Under the pieces are notes generated by a model, which worked only from the letters and a program-made list of their open reading frames with translations, made no database searches and was not told where the DNA came from. Source: a virus. From it: 48,749 nt of DNA. The stretch lies in IMG/VR virus record IMGVR_UViG_3300005527_000080, positions 1 to 48,749 of that record; one strand, given 5' to 3'. Within the stretch, counting starts at the first letter, position 1. Each line of letters opens with the position of its first letter. Positions 8,589-18,502 of this stretch are shown here, in pieces. The translations under genes and the position numbers were made by a program.

Positions 8589-10166
8589 ATGCACCATTTT
8601 ATTTATCCATCTAAAGATACATATATTACTAACGAAACTAATTACCTGAGTAAAAACTTGGGATTAGATGAAATTTTAGAAGTAAAAGCAAATACACAAT
8701 TATATCGTACCGTCACAGTTTATCAAACCGCAAGTATTTCGCAAAGTTACGCGTCCGAGTCAAGTTTATATTTATTTAATGGTCAGGTGAGCGGCTATCT
8801 TAGTGGATCAGATAGCAATTCATCACTCGTCATTTCGTCAAGTGCGGACGTACAAGGAACGTTATTATTTACTGGAAAAATAACGGGTAGTATTAATGGA
8901 ATCACTACGACTTCTAGTGTATCTAATCAAACAGGTCATTTGAGTGGTAGTTTAAGTGGTAGTTTAAGTGGTAATTGGTACGGTATTATCTGCAATGCAA
9001 GCGGATCTGTAAATAGTTTTGTTGGTTTAATCCAAGGAGTTGCACTGGGCACTGGCAGTTTTTATAGTCCTACGACAACGTTTGAAAATATACCATCATT
9101 GAGTAGAGCATTATTAAAATTTGATGTTTCCTCAATTTCTAAATCAATTGCTGATGGTACGATAGCAAAGACTGGATCTTTAAAATTTACATTAAAAATG
9201 GAAATTGTAGAAGCATCGGAAATTCCATTGTCTTATTCAATGTATGCATATCCAGTAAGCCAAAGTTGGGAAATGGGAGATGGATATTATGAAACAGGGG
9301 GTTCTACGCTCGGCGCAAGTTGGTATTATAGAGATTTTTCGGGAGATTCTGGTAGTTATTGGTATCCAGTCGTTTCAAGTTCAACATATAAATTTGTAGA
9401 TTATTTAAATACAGCGTCATACGCATCTGAATCTTTTAATAAAGGTGGAGGAACGTGGTATTATAATGTTCCTGCTTCTTATTCATCGGCTTCTAGTGGA
9501 TATTGTAGTACAATTTCTGCGAGCAATAGTTTGATTGCTCGTCAAAATTTTAATTATGAAAAGAGTAATCTTGGCATCGATGTATCAACTATTGCTAAAT
9601 CATGGATTTGTGGATGTGTTCCAAATGAAGGATTGATAGTATTAACGTCATTGGAATTATCGCAGGCAGAAACAACAAAGGGTACTTTTAAATTCTTTAG
9701 TAGAGACACTAACACTATTTATACACCGTATTTGGACGTACAATGGGACGATAGTAGTTATGTTACAGGTAGTTTATCTGCTGTAACTGAAAGTAATCCG
9801 TTTACTGTGGTGCTTCGTAACTTGAGTAAAAATTATAAATTTGGCGCAATTCCTAGAGTAGATGTATATGCTCGTCCAAAAAATCCATTGAAAAATTTTG
9901 TTAAAGGTTATCAAATGAATCAATTTTTAACATCAAGTTTATTGCCTACAAGTTCATATTATTGTATAAAAGATAATGAAAGTGAACAAACTATTGTTGA
10001 TTTTGATGATGCTACAAAATTAAGTTGTGATGGTAACATGCATTATTTTATATTGGACACAACTTCGTTTGCACAGGAAAGATTCTATAGAATTTTAGTT
10101 AAAGTTGTTACAAATAATGAAGAGCAAATATTTGATAATGGATATATATTTAAAGTAACTAGATGA
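8589..10166 (+). CDS. Tail/baseplate adhesin-like protein (DNRLRE-like beta domain)
   Basis: This 525-residue protein is Ser/Gly/Tyr-rich and beta-predicted. The N-terminus (FIYPSKDTYITNETNY) and the ALLKFDVSSIS followed by SLKFTLKMEIVEASEIP and YPVSQSWEMGDGYYETGG pattern recall DNRLRE-type beta-sandwich domains of surface adhesins. A short tandem repeat encodes LSGSLSGSLSGN (8939-8974). The C-terminal ~130 residues (VVLRNLSKNYKFGAIPRVDVYAR and on) look like a separate attachment domain. Its place directly after gp6 suggests a baseplate-anchored receptor-binding or decoration component. The DNRLRE resemblance is moderate. Confidence 0.7.
   Translation: MHHFIYPSKDTYITNETNYLSKNLGLDEILEVKANTQLYRTVTVYQTASISQSYASESSLYLFNGQVSGYLSGSDSNSSLVISSSADVQGTLLFTGKITGSINGITTTSSVSNQTGHLSGSLSGSLSGNWYGIICNASGSVNSFVGLIQGVALGTGSFYSPTTTFENIPSLSRALLKFDVSSISKSIADGTIAKTGSLKFTLKMEIVEASEIPLSYSMYAYPVSQSWEMGDGYYETGGSTLGASWYYRDFSGDSGSYWYPVVSSSTYKFVDYLNTASYASESFNKGGGTWYYNVPASYSSASSGYCSTISASNSLIARQNFNYEKSNLGIDVSTIAKSWICGCVPNEGLIVLTSLELSQAETTKGTFKFFSRDTNTIYTPYLDVQWDDSSYVTGSLSAVTESNPFTVVLRNLSKNYKFGAIPRVDVYARPKNPLKNFVKGYQMNQFLTSSLLPTSSYYCIKDNESEQTIVDFDDATKLSCDGNMHYFILDTTSFAQERFYRILVKVVTNNEEQIFDNGYIFKVTR
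8939..8974 (+). repeat. Three tandem 12-bp units inside the adhesin-like gene
   Basis: Three consecutive 12-bp units (consensus TTTAAGTGGTAG, with one base change in the first and one in the last) encode repeated LSGS. The repeat is in frame, so copy-number changes would lengthen or shorten a linker without breaking the gene. Confidence 0.85.
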
Positions 10167-10597
10167 AATCATTTGACAAAGAAATAACTCAATTTTTGGT
10201 TGATGGCACATTTAATAATAATTTAGATGATGTTGGCAATATTAATTTATCTATAGACCCGATTGATGTTAATGAACGATATATTGAATTTGCATTTCAA
10301 AATTATTTATATAATAATGAACAAATTAAGATGTTATATGATGTGGAAATAAAAGAATTTTCAATTCCCACAACTATAATACCTGTCGTTAATATTGATA
10401 ATAATACAAATCAATTGATTCAAGAAAATGAAACTTTAAGAAACCAATTAAATGCTGTTATTGCGGCTGACAATCAAAATAGCGCCAGTGCGGTTATTGA
10501 TGCATCTAAAGATGTAATTATAAATTTACGTATCAAATTAAATGAAGGAAAAACAGCAGATGATTTCTCTGACAGTTTTCCATATTTAAAAAAATAA
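10163..10597 (+). CDS. Hypothetical tail protein with short coiled coil
   Basis: This 144-residue protein overlaps the previous gene by 4 nt (ATGA). The first ~85 residues are Asn/Asp-rich and beta-prone. Residues ~85-105 (QLIQENETLRNQLNAVIAA) form a clear short coiled coil that could trimerise, and a compact C-terminal segment follows. No family is recognised. Coupling to the adhesin-like gene and its position before the 1361-residue tail protein suggest a baseplate connector. Confidence 0.7.
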   Translation: MKSFDKEITQFLVDGTFNNNLDDVGNINLSIDPIDVNERYIEFAFQNYLYNNEQIKMLYDVEIKEFSIPTTIIPVVNIDNNTNQLIQENETLRNQLNAVIAADNQNSASAVIDASKDVIINLRIKLNEGKTADDFSDSFPYLKK

Positions 10598-10600
10598 TTT

Positions 10601-13600
10601 ATGGCATTTCCATACAAAACAATATCAACTAACATTGACAGTGTAAATTCTGGATCGTTTTACGATCAATCAGATTTGGACACAGTTTTATCAGGGTCTG
10701 TTATTGATAAATATTTCGGCACATCTGAACAAGATATTATTGAGTTTTCGGTATATGATATAGACGGAAATTTGCAACTATTGAAAAATGTTCCTGTAAA
10801 TCCGGTTTATAATGTTATTAGCAAAACATATAAAGACGTAGATCAAAATGTGTTAACTTATAATTATAAACAATATAATAGTGGATATATAGTTTCATAT
10901 GATCGTAATATTTTATTTGATACTCTCGCACATTTGAGTTCTAGTAATATTGTAAACGGAAATCATGTTGTTTCATATAATAGTGTGCGTAACATCGGTG
11001 ATGCAACTTATCCGTTGATCATAAAAAATATTTCAGTTTCAAGAAAAGAATTACAACTAATACCATCTTTTAAAATCGATCCGAACGATGAATTACAAGT
11101 ATTAATAAATTTAGAAATACAAGCATTCGCTACAAAAAAATTTTTAATTCGTGATATCGTTCCTGTATTGGTGCAACAATTGGATTCATATCAAATTTAT
11201 TCACAATCAGAAGAATTAATAAAAAATAACAAGCAAACATTTCAAATCATGAAAACTACTTTTGGTTTTCGCACAGATTTGGATGTAATTAATTTTTTAA
11301 ATGAAACATACATTGGTTTTACAAAACCAATTCAAGGCAATGATAATCAGATTATATATGATGTATTTGATGGTATTGTTGGATATTTAAAAAATTGGTT
11401 GTATACATATTATAAAAATGTAGAATCGGCGGCACAATTACAAACAAAATTTCAGTATATTATTAATAAAGCAACTGAAATCCGTTTGCGTAAAGTAAAT
11501 ACATTTTTTGGAACCAACGTAGTTAATCAAGCATTAATTACCAATTTCATTACTAATATTTTTTATGATAATTTCATAAAAAATGTAATTAATCAGATTA
11601 ATATTGATTATCAAAACAAATATTTTAGTTATTTACAAAATACTTTAAATTTTGGTAATAATAATTTTTTGCCAATTTTAAATTATGACGGATATGTTGA
11701 AAACGGAACGATTAATATTATAGTAAAGTTATTAGACTATTTGCCAAAGTCAATCGGTCTGCGAGATCTTTGTTGGATTAGCAATATATCATTGCAGCCA
11801 ATGATACAAAAATTAATTTTAAATGCTCCTGTTGTAAAACGACGTTTCAAAATTGCAGGACCAAATTTTAAAGTTAAAGTTGATGATTACAAATCAAAAC
11901 CGGTTGATTATCAATCAAGTAATGATTTAAAACTATCCACCACTCAAACAACACAAATACAATTTTATAAAAAATTAACTGAATTAAATATTAATTATAG
12001 TGATTTTTCTGAATTTATTTTGTTTTCATCAGCAGAATTGAGAATAAATTTGTTTTTGAATAAATTGTCGAAGATAAATACATTGAAAAACAAACTAACA
12101 CAGTATGCCAGTGCATCAGTTAGTGCGTCAGTAGCAATTAGTAGTTCGTATTCGGTGGATTATAATATTACACAGGGTCAAATTGATACAATTTATAATG
12201 GATTTGATGGTTATGATGTTTATTTAAATTCATTGCCGTCTGCAAGTCTTGCAGGTGATGCGTTGAAAACATATATTAATGAGGCTATTGAATATGATAA
12301 AAATAATTCTGATAGTTTAATTAACAACACACCTGAATATGTTGTAGTTGACAGTGATAATTCAGATTATTTAATCTTTTTGTCGATGATCGGACATCAT
12401 TTTGATAATATCTATTTATATTACAAAAAATTTCCGACATTACAATATGTTGATAATGTAGAATTTCCAACAGATGATTCTGTTTTGACAAATGTTTCGT
12501 CTTCATATCTTTCTTCATTTGCTAATACTTTACTTGAGCAATTTGGTTGGAAGCCAATCAGTTCATTTGATAGTTCTACAATTGCAAATACCTATCTGAC
12601 TGGTAGCAATAGTGTATCAGACGATGAAAAGTTAAAAACAATTTGGAATCGTATTTTACACAATCTTCCTATATTATACAAAACAAAAGGAACTGAAGAA
12701 TGTGTGCGTTTGCTTGCAAACATTTATGGTATACCACATAGTTTACTTAATATTAAAGAGTTTGGAGGCAATAATGTTTCACAAGAAGATGAATCTTCTT
12801 ATGTGTTTGATCAAAAATATTATTTTACTAAATATAAAGGAAATAATGAATCGGTATTGGTTCCAGTGCCAGCAACTTTAAAAACAATCGAATTTAAATT
12901 TAGAGTAGATCCAGAATATTCTTTCACACAGAATATTCCTGTGTATTTAATGACAAATTATAACAATGATTGGAATATTCGTATAGTTAAAGATGTAAAA
13001 GATAAGTGTGGAAAAATTATTGCATCATTTCAAAATACTGATTTAGTGATTGATGATATTCCTATTTTTAATGGAAAAATATATAGCGTTCTTTTGAAAG
13101 TAAAATCTGCATCAGATCAATTTGATGTCGGTGTGGGAAATCCATCATATTTAGAATTTAGAGTTGTGTCAGTAGAGGATGATCGATTAATATTTGACAG
13201 AACTAAATCATTGGTTATAGCATCTACGTTTGCAGATTTGTTCTATTCAAGCAGCACAATATACGTTGGTAATTACACTGCATCAAACAATTTTCACGGT
13301 AATATTGATAAAATTAATGTATGGTCTTCTGAATTAACAGACGAGTCATTTTTAGATCATGCAAGAAATTTTGACGCATATAATAACTACAGCGCATCCG
13401 CAACATATAGTGATTTATATTATAGATACAGTATTGATTATCCAGTGAATTTATATACCTCTTCTGGAATATATAAATTAAGTAATGCAAATAAATATTA
13501 TAGCACTGTAACGTCATCTGTTTATAACTTTTTACAAACGACTACAACAACTGTAAATTGTTCTGAAATTTCAACTTCAGTATTTCCTTATCAATTTGAT

Positions 13601-14686
13601 GAAATCAATACTCGTCAGAATATAAAACTTGATAACGCAGGTCCAAACAAATATAAAAATTTAAAAATCAATAAGGTAACTGAAAATGTAGTTGCACGGT
13701 TGATGCCAAATGAACGTAGCGTTGTATCAAACACCGTAACACAAGATTCTAATTTAATAGGAGTGTATATTGCTCCGTTTAAAGTTAGAGATGATGACAT
13801 CACAAACTTTTTGGGTAATTATGATCTGATGAATCAAATTGGAAGTCCTGTTGAATTATACACAGATCAATATGATTCGTTGCGTATTTTGCGTAATCAA
13901 TACAATACGAATAATCTTGCTGAAAAGGTATTGTATCAAGAATTTTTGACACTTTACAAAAATTATTTTGATGGTTCTTTCTTTACAACCGCAAAACAAT
14001 TGTTTCCGGCAAGAGCAAAAGTTATTGATGGTATTTTAATTGAGCCAAGTATTCTGGAGCGTAGCAAATATCAACATAGACCAATTGATAGCGGTGTAAT
14101 AAATGATTTTAATGTAACTGCATATAACAAAGCATACAATGTATCCGGATCTAATATTTCGATGTTACCTTCCGAAATTTCATCAAATATTGCTAAAAAC
14201 GGACATGAAACAACGGGACATTTAAATAACTATATTAGTAATTATATTTCAGATGCAGACGTATTAAAGCGTCGTAGCGTGTTTGTAATCAATGGTAATT
14301 ATATAGATAGAGATCGTACTGGATCCTTGCAAAATTACAGAACATATAAGTCTACAAATAATCAATTGTTGATTATAAATGATGTCAGTTCAAGCAAAGA
14401 ATTTCTAACATACAATTTTAATTTGAGCGGAAGTGAAACTGCAAGTGCGGATTCAATAGACACTGTCTCCTATCCAAAAGGTCATTTGTCAACATTGAAT
14501 CGTCCATTGACTAGTTTTAGTGTAATTAAATTGGAAAATAAATCAATAAGTTCGTCACTGTTTATCAAATCACAACAAACTATATATACAACCGTCAATG
14601 ATCTCGGCATTCCAGATGGTAGTTTGCCCGTGGAGATTTCTAGTGTAAATAGAGATATAAATCAAATTTCTTTGACAACTAGTTAA
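10601..14686 (+). CDS. Very large tail/baseplate protein (possible gp7 counterpart, LamG-like domain)
   Basis: This 1361-residue protein is the second largest here. The N-terminal ~180 residues are beta-rich and residues ~180-420 are helical. A conserved-looking segment WNRILHNLPILYKTKGTEE near residue 690 precedes a concanavalin/LamG-like sandwich. That sandwich spans about residues 750-930 (KTIEFKFRVDPEYSF at its start, DKINVWSSELTDESFLDHAR at its end). Its place after gp25 and gp6 matches T4 gp7 (1032 aa), the peripheral wedge protein, but sequence similarity to gp7 cannot be judged by eye. The lectin-like fold suggests glycan or surface contact. Function is inferred from position and domain type. 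Confidence 0.72.
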   Translation: MAFPYKTISTNIDSVNSGSFYDQSDLDTVLSGSVIDKYFGTSEQDIIEFSVYDIDGNLQLLKNVPVNPVYNVISKTYKDVDQNVLTYNYKQYNSGYIVSYDRNILFDTLAHLSSSNIVNGNHVVSYNSVRNIGDATYPLIIKNISVSRKELQLIPSFKIDPNDELQVLINLEIQAFATKKFLIRDIVPVLVQQLDSYQIYSQSEELIKNNKQTFQIMKTTFGFRTDLDVINFLNETYIGFTKPIQGNDNQIIYDVFDGIVGYLKNWLYTYYKNVESAAQLQTKFQYIINKATEIRLRKVNTFFGTNVVNQALITNFITNIFYDNFIKNVINQINIDYQNKYFSYLQNTLNFGNNNFLPILNYDGYVENGTINIIVKLLDYLPKSIGLRDLCWISNISLQPMIQKLILNAPVVKRRFKIAGPNFKVKVDDYKSKPVDYQSSNDLKLSTTQTTQIQFYKKLTELNINYSDFSEFILFSSAELRINLFLNKLSKINTLKNKLTQYASASVSASVAISSSYSVDYNITQGQIDTIYNGFDGYDVYLNSLPSASLAGDALKTYINEAIEYDKNNSDSLINNTPEYVVVDSDNSDYLIFLSMIGHHFDNIYLYYKKFPTLQYVDNVEFPTDDSVLTNVSSSYLSSFANTLLEQFGWKPISSFDSSTIANTYLTGSNSVSDDEKLKTIWNRILHNLPILYKTKGTEECVRLLANIYGIPHSLLNIKEFGGNNVSQEDESSYVFDQKYYFTKYKGNNESVLVPVPATLKTIEFKFRVDPEYSFTQNIPVYLMTNYNNDWNIRIVKDVKDKCGKIIASFQNTDLVIDDIPIFNGKIYSVLLKVKSASDQFDVGVGNPSYLEFRVVSVEDDRLIFDRTKSLVIASTFADLFYSSSTIYVGNYTASNNFHGNIDKINVWSSELTDESFLDHARNFDAYNNYSASATYSDLYYRYSIDYPVNLYTSSGIYKLSNANKYYSTVTSSVYNFLQTTTTTVNCSEISTSVFPYQFDEINTRQNIKLDNAGPNKYKNLKINKVTENVVARLMPNERSVVSNTVTQDSNLIGVYIAPFKVRDDDITNFLGNYDLMNQIGSPVELYTDQYDSLRILRNQYNTNNLAEKVLYQEFLTLYKNYFDGSFFTTAKQLFPARAKVIDGILIEPSILERSKYQHRPIDSGVINDFNVTAYNKAYNVSGSNISMLPSEISSNIAKNGHETTGHLNNYISNYISDADVLKRRSVFVINGNYIDRDRTGSLQNYRTYKSTNNQLLIINDVSSSKEFLTYNFNLSGSETASADSIDTVSYPKGHLSTLNRPLTSFSVIKLENKSISSSLFIKSQQTIYTTVNDLGIPDGSLPVEISSVNRDINQISLTTS

Positions 14687-14716
14687 TATTTAAATGAAAA
14701 TAGTGCAGAACAAACA

Positions 14717-14728
14717 TACTTATAAGTA
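14717..14728. promoter_or_regulatory. 12-bp perfect palindrome 2 nt before a start codon
   Basis: TACTTATAAGTA reads the same on both strands and ends 2 nt before the ATG at 14731. It contains TATAAGTA, one base from the T4 late promoter box TATAAATA, but it is too close to the start codon for an ordinary leader. It could equally be an operator or a small hairpin limiting translation. Confidence 0.3.
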
Positions 14729-14730
14729 AT

Positions 14731-15360
14731 ATGGCATATTTAGATAACAATACATTAACCGTAACTGCAACCTTGACAAAAAAAGGACGAGAGTTGCTTG
14801 CAAAAAATGGTAATTTGAACATAACTTCATTTGCTTTGGCCGATGATGAAATTGATTATAATCTTTATCAATCAAATCATCCACTTGGTAGTGCTTATTA
14901 TGATTTGGCATTACGAAATACTCCTGTTTTGGAACCATTTAGCGACGAATCGCAATTAATGAAATATAAACTAGTCACATTACCAGCAGGTGTCACTGCG
15001 ATTCCTGTTATTAGTGTTGCACAATCCTCTATTGATATTCCACGGGCATATGCAGCCGATGTTATCATCTCACCAAGCACAAATCCTACTTACAATACAA
15101 CACTAGGATATACTGCAATTTTGGGTAATAAAAATATCGGAACTTTAATTGTAACCCAAGTAAATAGTTTAAATAGTGTATCTAGTACAATTCCGAGTTT
15201 TGCTGGTGATGCCGTAACAGAAAGCTCTCAAGTTGTTATTGGTATACAATTTAAATTTGTGCCAAATTCAGCTTTAACTGTAACTACTACATCGACCATT
15301 ACAATTATTGGTAATGAAAGTGGTGGCAGTCTTACTATTCCAGTAAAAGTAACCGTATAA
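14731..15360 (+). CDS. Tail structural protein, beta-rich
   Basis: This 209-residue protein starts MAYLDNNTLTVTATLTKKG and continues RELLAKNGNLNITSFALADDEIDYNLY. This N-terminal module is seen in tail proteins of T4-like and other large phages, where a 'TKKGRELLA' helix precedes a beta domain. The remaining sequence is Thr/Val/Ser-rich beta structure. It follows the large tail protein with a 44-nt gap, the longest in this module, which contains the 12-bp palindrome. It is probably a baseplate or fibre-attachment component. Confidence 0.68.
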   Translation: MAYLDNNTLTVTATLTKKGRELLAKNGNLNITSFALADDEIDYNLYQSNHPLGSAYYDLALRNTPVLEPFSDESQLMKYKLVTLPAGVTAIPVISVAQSSIDIPRAYAADVIISPSTNPTYNTTLGYTAILGNKNIGTLIVTQVNSLNSVSSTIPSFAGDAVTESSQVVIGIQFKFVPNSALTVTTTSTITIIGNESGGSLTIPVKVTV

Positions 15361-15367
15361 TAATATT

Positions 15368-16462
15368 ATGATATTTAATCAATTTTCTGACACCGATATT
15401 GTTTTGGGAAGAACAAACAGAGTCTCATCTGGATTTTGGCTGGATGGTAACTATGCTCATTCACAATCAGCGTTGTTTACATCTTCTACTCAAACGCAAA
15501 TAACCGGATCTAATGGAGCCACTGATGTAAAGAGTGGATTGTATTATTTTGATGTATACAACGCTAATCCAACAACAGATATCAATGCACAAGTTCATTT
15601 TTCTATTGCATATGGTAATTATAACAATTCTGGATCTGGTGATGCGAACACAAGTAGTTTAGCAAATCCAACCAAAGCGATATACTCACAATACAAAAAT
15701 TATTTGTTAAATCCTGATGATCAATATTTTAGTTTTAAAACAGGCAGTTATACAACTGGTAATGCACCAATTGATGCCACCACCGTAGTCACAGGATCAT
15801 CAATTTTTGTTATTAGCTTTTCTACAACACGTTACAAAGATCGTGTTGATGAAGGACAACTTGAATTTACTTTGAGTGGAAGTGTCGATAAATTAACATT
15901 TATCGATGATTCATCGGTAATTAAAACTCAACAAGACGTATACAATATCATCAGTGGAAGCGTTGTTGATGGTGTTCCTAATCCATATAAAACCGGCAAT
16001 GTAGTAGCATATCAATCGATTGGTTTGTTTTATCCAAAAACAGGCGTGATTGTGTTGAATGCGGATGCAATCAAAAATCAAGTGGGTATTACGGTAAACG
16101 AGTCAAATACAGGAAACTATAAAATAAATCAACAATATTTGTATGGTGCTTTAGTTAAAGCTCAAACTTCTGTAATGAAGGTTCGTAAATCTGAATTTTT
16201 ACCATCTAGACAGTATTTCGTTCGTGTAAAAAATCAAGACTTTAATTATAGTAACAATCCAACGTATGTTAGTGACGGAACCGATGGTAATACTAAAGGA
16301 ACAATTAAAATTACTGAATTTTTAACTGATCCAAAGGCATATCCAACAACTATTGGATTATATGATTCATCTAACGAATTGGTAGCTGTTGCAAAACTAA
16401 GTCAACCAGTTCAAAAGAGCTTTGACAGCGAATTATTAGTACGTGTAAGACTAGATTTCTAA
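15368..16462 (+). CDS. Tail/baseplate structural protein with FNYS...TTIGLY C-terminal module
   Basis: This 364-residue, Ser/Thr-rich, beta-predicted protein ends in a recognisable module. FNYSNNPTYV (about residues 298-307) is followed by TTIGLYDSSNELVAVAKLSQ (about 330-350) and a terminal LLVRVRLDF. The same module, split by an insertion, is present in the protein at 18503-19387, so the two are paralogues in this part. The pattern is typical of baseplate/tail proteins of T4-like phages. The family cannot be named with certainty. It lies in an operon with 1-7 nt gaps on both sides. Confidence 0.7.
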   Translation: MIFNQFSDTDIVLGRTNRVSSGFWLDGNYAHSQSALFTSSTQTQITGSNGATDVKSGLYYFDVYNANPTTDINAQVHFSIAYGNYNNSGSGDANTSSLANPTKAIYSQYKNYLLNPDDQYFSFKTGSYTTGNAPIDATTVVTGSSIFVISFSTTRYKDRVDEGQLEFTLSGSVDKLTFIDDSSVIKTQQDVYNIISGSVVDGVPNPYKTGNVVAYQSIGLFYPKTGVIVLNADAIKNQVGITVNESNTGNYKINQQYLYGALVKAQTSVMKVRKSEFLPSRQYFVRVKNQDFNYSNNPTYVSDGTDGNTKGTIKITEFLTDPKAYPTTIGLYDSSNELVAVAKLSQPVQKSFDSELLVRVRLDF

Positions 16463-16463
16463 C

Positions 16464-17093
16464 ATGATTAAAAGTTTAAATAGAGATGATATTCAAGTCA
16501 CTCCATTTATTGCAGCCAAAACATGGAACTTACAAAATATAGAAGATGAAGATCTTATTTTGTGGATGTCTGGCTCAGAATCTGGATCGATATCTCATAT
16601 TTATATCGACTATCAAGATGGACTGTCTGCTCCAATAACAAATAGTTATTGTAATTTAGCATTGCAACAACAAGATTCACAATTAACTCTAAAATATCAA
16701 CGTGGCATAAGTGGAAGTGGAACTTATTTTCCAATTACTAGTCCTTATTATAATTCAGGTTCACAGCCAGTCAATTCAGACGGCACTTTCATGAGTGTTG
16801 TATACGCTGTAAATAAACAATTATTTTATAACACATATGATAATCCTACTCAAATATGGGGATTAGAAAATATTAATTTAAATTCAAATTACCGTTTATT
16901 GACTGATACGGTAGATGTGTTTACGTTATCTAAAAATCAATTTGGTGAAAAAATTATACCAAATTCAGTGTTAATTCAGGACAATCTTGGAGAAATTGAT
17001 TACACTATAATCGATGATGGTAATACTAATTTAATTTTAGATGGTATTTATTTTTCTACATTTCAAAAAGTTACATTCGAATCTACCCTATGA
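16464..17093 (+). CDS. Hypothetical tail-region protein
   Basis: This 209-residue, beta-rich protein has no recognisable motif. Gln/Ser/Tyr-rich composition and absence of a signal or membrane segment match its structural neighbours. It begins 1 nt after the previous stop and its own stop overlaps the next start (ATGA at 17090). It is probably a baseplate or fibre-junction protein, inferred only from context. Confidence 0.65.
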   Translation: MIKSLNRDDIQVTPFIAAKTWNLQNIEDEDLILWMSGSESGSISHIYIDYQDGLSAPITNSYCNLALQQQDSQLTLKYQRGISGSGTYFPITSPYYNSGSQPVNSDGTFMSVVYAVNKQLFYNTYDNPTQIWGLENINLNSNYRLLTDTVDVFTLSKNQFGEKIIPNSVLIQDNLGEIDYTIIDDGNTNLILDGIYFSTFQKVTFESTL

Positions 17094-18499
17094 GTTTTAA
17101 TATTGATAATGCAAATTATGGATACTCAGTAGCGACCAATAAAACATATGTTGCTATTGCGAATCCGTCAATATTTGCATATTCATCATCTGTATTTGCG
17201 ACAGGCAGCGTTGAAGTACTTCAGTATAATAATATTTCAGATTCATATAAGCATAAAGATACTATTAAAAAAGTATGGACTCCTGATATCTATTTGGCAT
17301 CAGAAACCCCGGAAATTTTGGCAACAGACACGGGATCAAATGTAGTTACAAGCTCTCAATTTTTGTATGAATATGATTATTTAGTCTTTACCGCAAGTAG
17401 ATTTGGACAATCCGTAGCGTTATACAATACTACGTTAGCAATTGGTGATTCTCTATTCTATTATAAAGTATCAGACAATGCGACAACAACTTTAACTGGT
17501 TCTAGTGTTGATATTTTTTCTTTATCTGGTTCAATTACACAAACTGCAAGTTTTGTTACAACCATTATTAATACATTTGAATCTTCATATGACGTTAATA
17601 CATCATTTGGTGAATCTGTGTCATTATATAATGATATATTAGCAATAGGTGCAAGTAATATTTCTGCAAGCCAAGGTGCTGTGTATTTATATAAAAATAT
17701 CTCTGGCACATGGACGTATTATCAAACGTTAACTGGAAGTAATACTACTAATAATAGTAAATTTGGAAGTGTGGTAAAAATAGATCAAAGTGGATCGTAT
17801 AACATTATTGTTGGTAATAAATCACCACTGACTGGAAATGTTTATATTTTCAATTATAATTCTTCAAGCGGATATTGGAAGGAAGGAGCTATATTATCAG
17901 AAAATAGATCACTAGAATTAACACAATCGCTGCAAACGATTAACAATAATTGGCCGCCGTATGTTACGTCATCAGCCAATTCATCTAGTTACGGTCGTTC
18001 GGTCGCAATCTATGGAAAATCAATCATGGTTGGATCTCCAACTGATATAAATTATTTTCAATACGACGGATCTGACATATTTCATCAACGAGGTGCAGTT
18101 TATTTTTATGAAGACTGTACTGACACAGGAATTTATTGGAGTTTAATTCAAAAAGAATATGGAACGGATGAGTTATTAAAAACCAACTACTTTGGATGGG
18201 ATGTAGAAATGTATAACACATCTTCTGTAATAACTTCATTAAAAACAAACTGGCCATTTTCGCAATCGTATGTTGAAAATACATTATATAAAAAATATGA
18301 TTGTAATCCGAATGATCATGAATACAATATTTTAGGGCAGGTTGTAGTTTATCAAAAGACAACTGAATCGTTCTGGAATCCAATTACAACTTTAACAAAA
18401 AACAAAATATACGGAGAATCATATAGTGTTTATGGATATGATGCTGCGTTATATGACACTTCAATAATTATAGGATCTCCTGTAATTGAAAAAGCTTAA
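17090..18499 (+). CDS. FG-GAP beta-propeller tail protein
   Basis: This 469-residue protein is built from at least five repeats of an FG-GAP/integrin-alpha-like blade. Examples are YGYSVATNKTYVAIANP, FGQSVALYNTTLAIGDS, FGESVSLYNDILAIGAS, YGRSVAIYGKSIMVGSP and the last YGYDAALYDTSIIIGSP. Each has the F/YG-x-S/A-V opening and a terminal hydrophobic-G-S/D turn, with GAVYLYK or GAVYFYE strands between. This predicts a seven-bladed-type propeller. Such propellers bind proteins or glycans, so a receptor-binding role at the baseplate edge is plausible. The start overlaps the previous gene and the next gene starts 3 nt after the stop. Confidence 0.75.
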   Translation: MSFNIDNANYGYSVATNKTYVAIANPSIFAYSSSVFATGSVEVLQYNNISDSYKHKDTIKKVWTPDIYLASETPEILATDTGSNVVTSSQFLYEYDYLVFTASRFGQSVALYNTTLAIGDSLFYYKVSDNATTTLTGSSVDIFSLSGSITQTASFVTTIINTFESSYDVNTSFGESVSLYNDILAIGASNISASQGAVYLYKNISGTWTYYQTLTGSNTTNNSKFGSVVKIDQSGSYNIIVGNKSPLTGNVYIFNYNSSSGYWKEGAILSENRSLELTQSLQTINNNWPPYVTSSANSSSYGRSVAIYGKSIMVGSPTDINYFQYDGSDIFHQRGAVYFYEDCTDTGIYWSLIQKEYGTDELLKTNYFGWDVEMYNTSSVITSLKTNWPFSQSYVENTLYKKYDCNPNDHEYNILGQVVVYQKTTESFWNPITTLTKNKIYGESYSVYGYDAALYDTSIIIGSPVIEKA

Positions 18500-18502
18500 A
18501 TT

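Noticed and set aside
10601-14686. Possible intein or inserted homing endonuclease in the very long genes (also 21778-24993, 25022-29368)
   Set aside because: No Cys/Ser-start with terminal HN splice motif or LAGLIDADG/HNH/GIY motif is visible; the lengths are explained by recognisable domains or fibre-like sequence.
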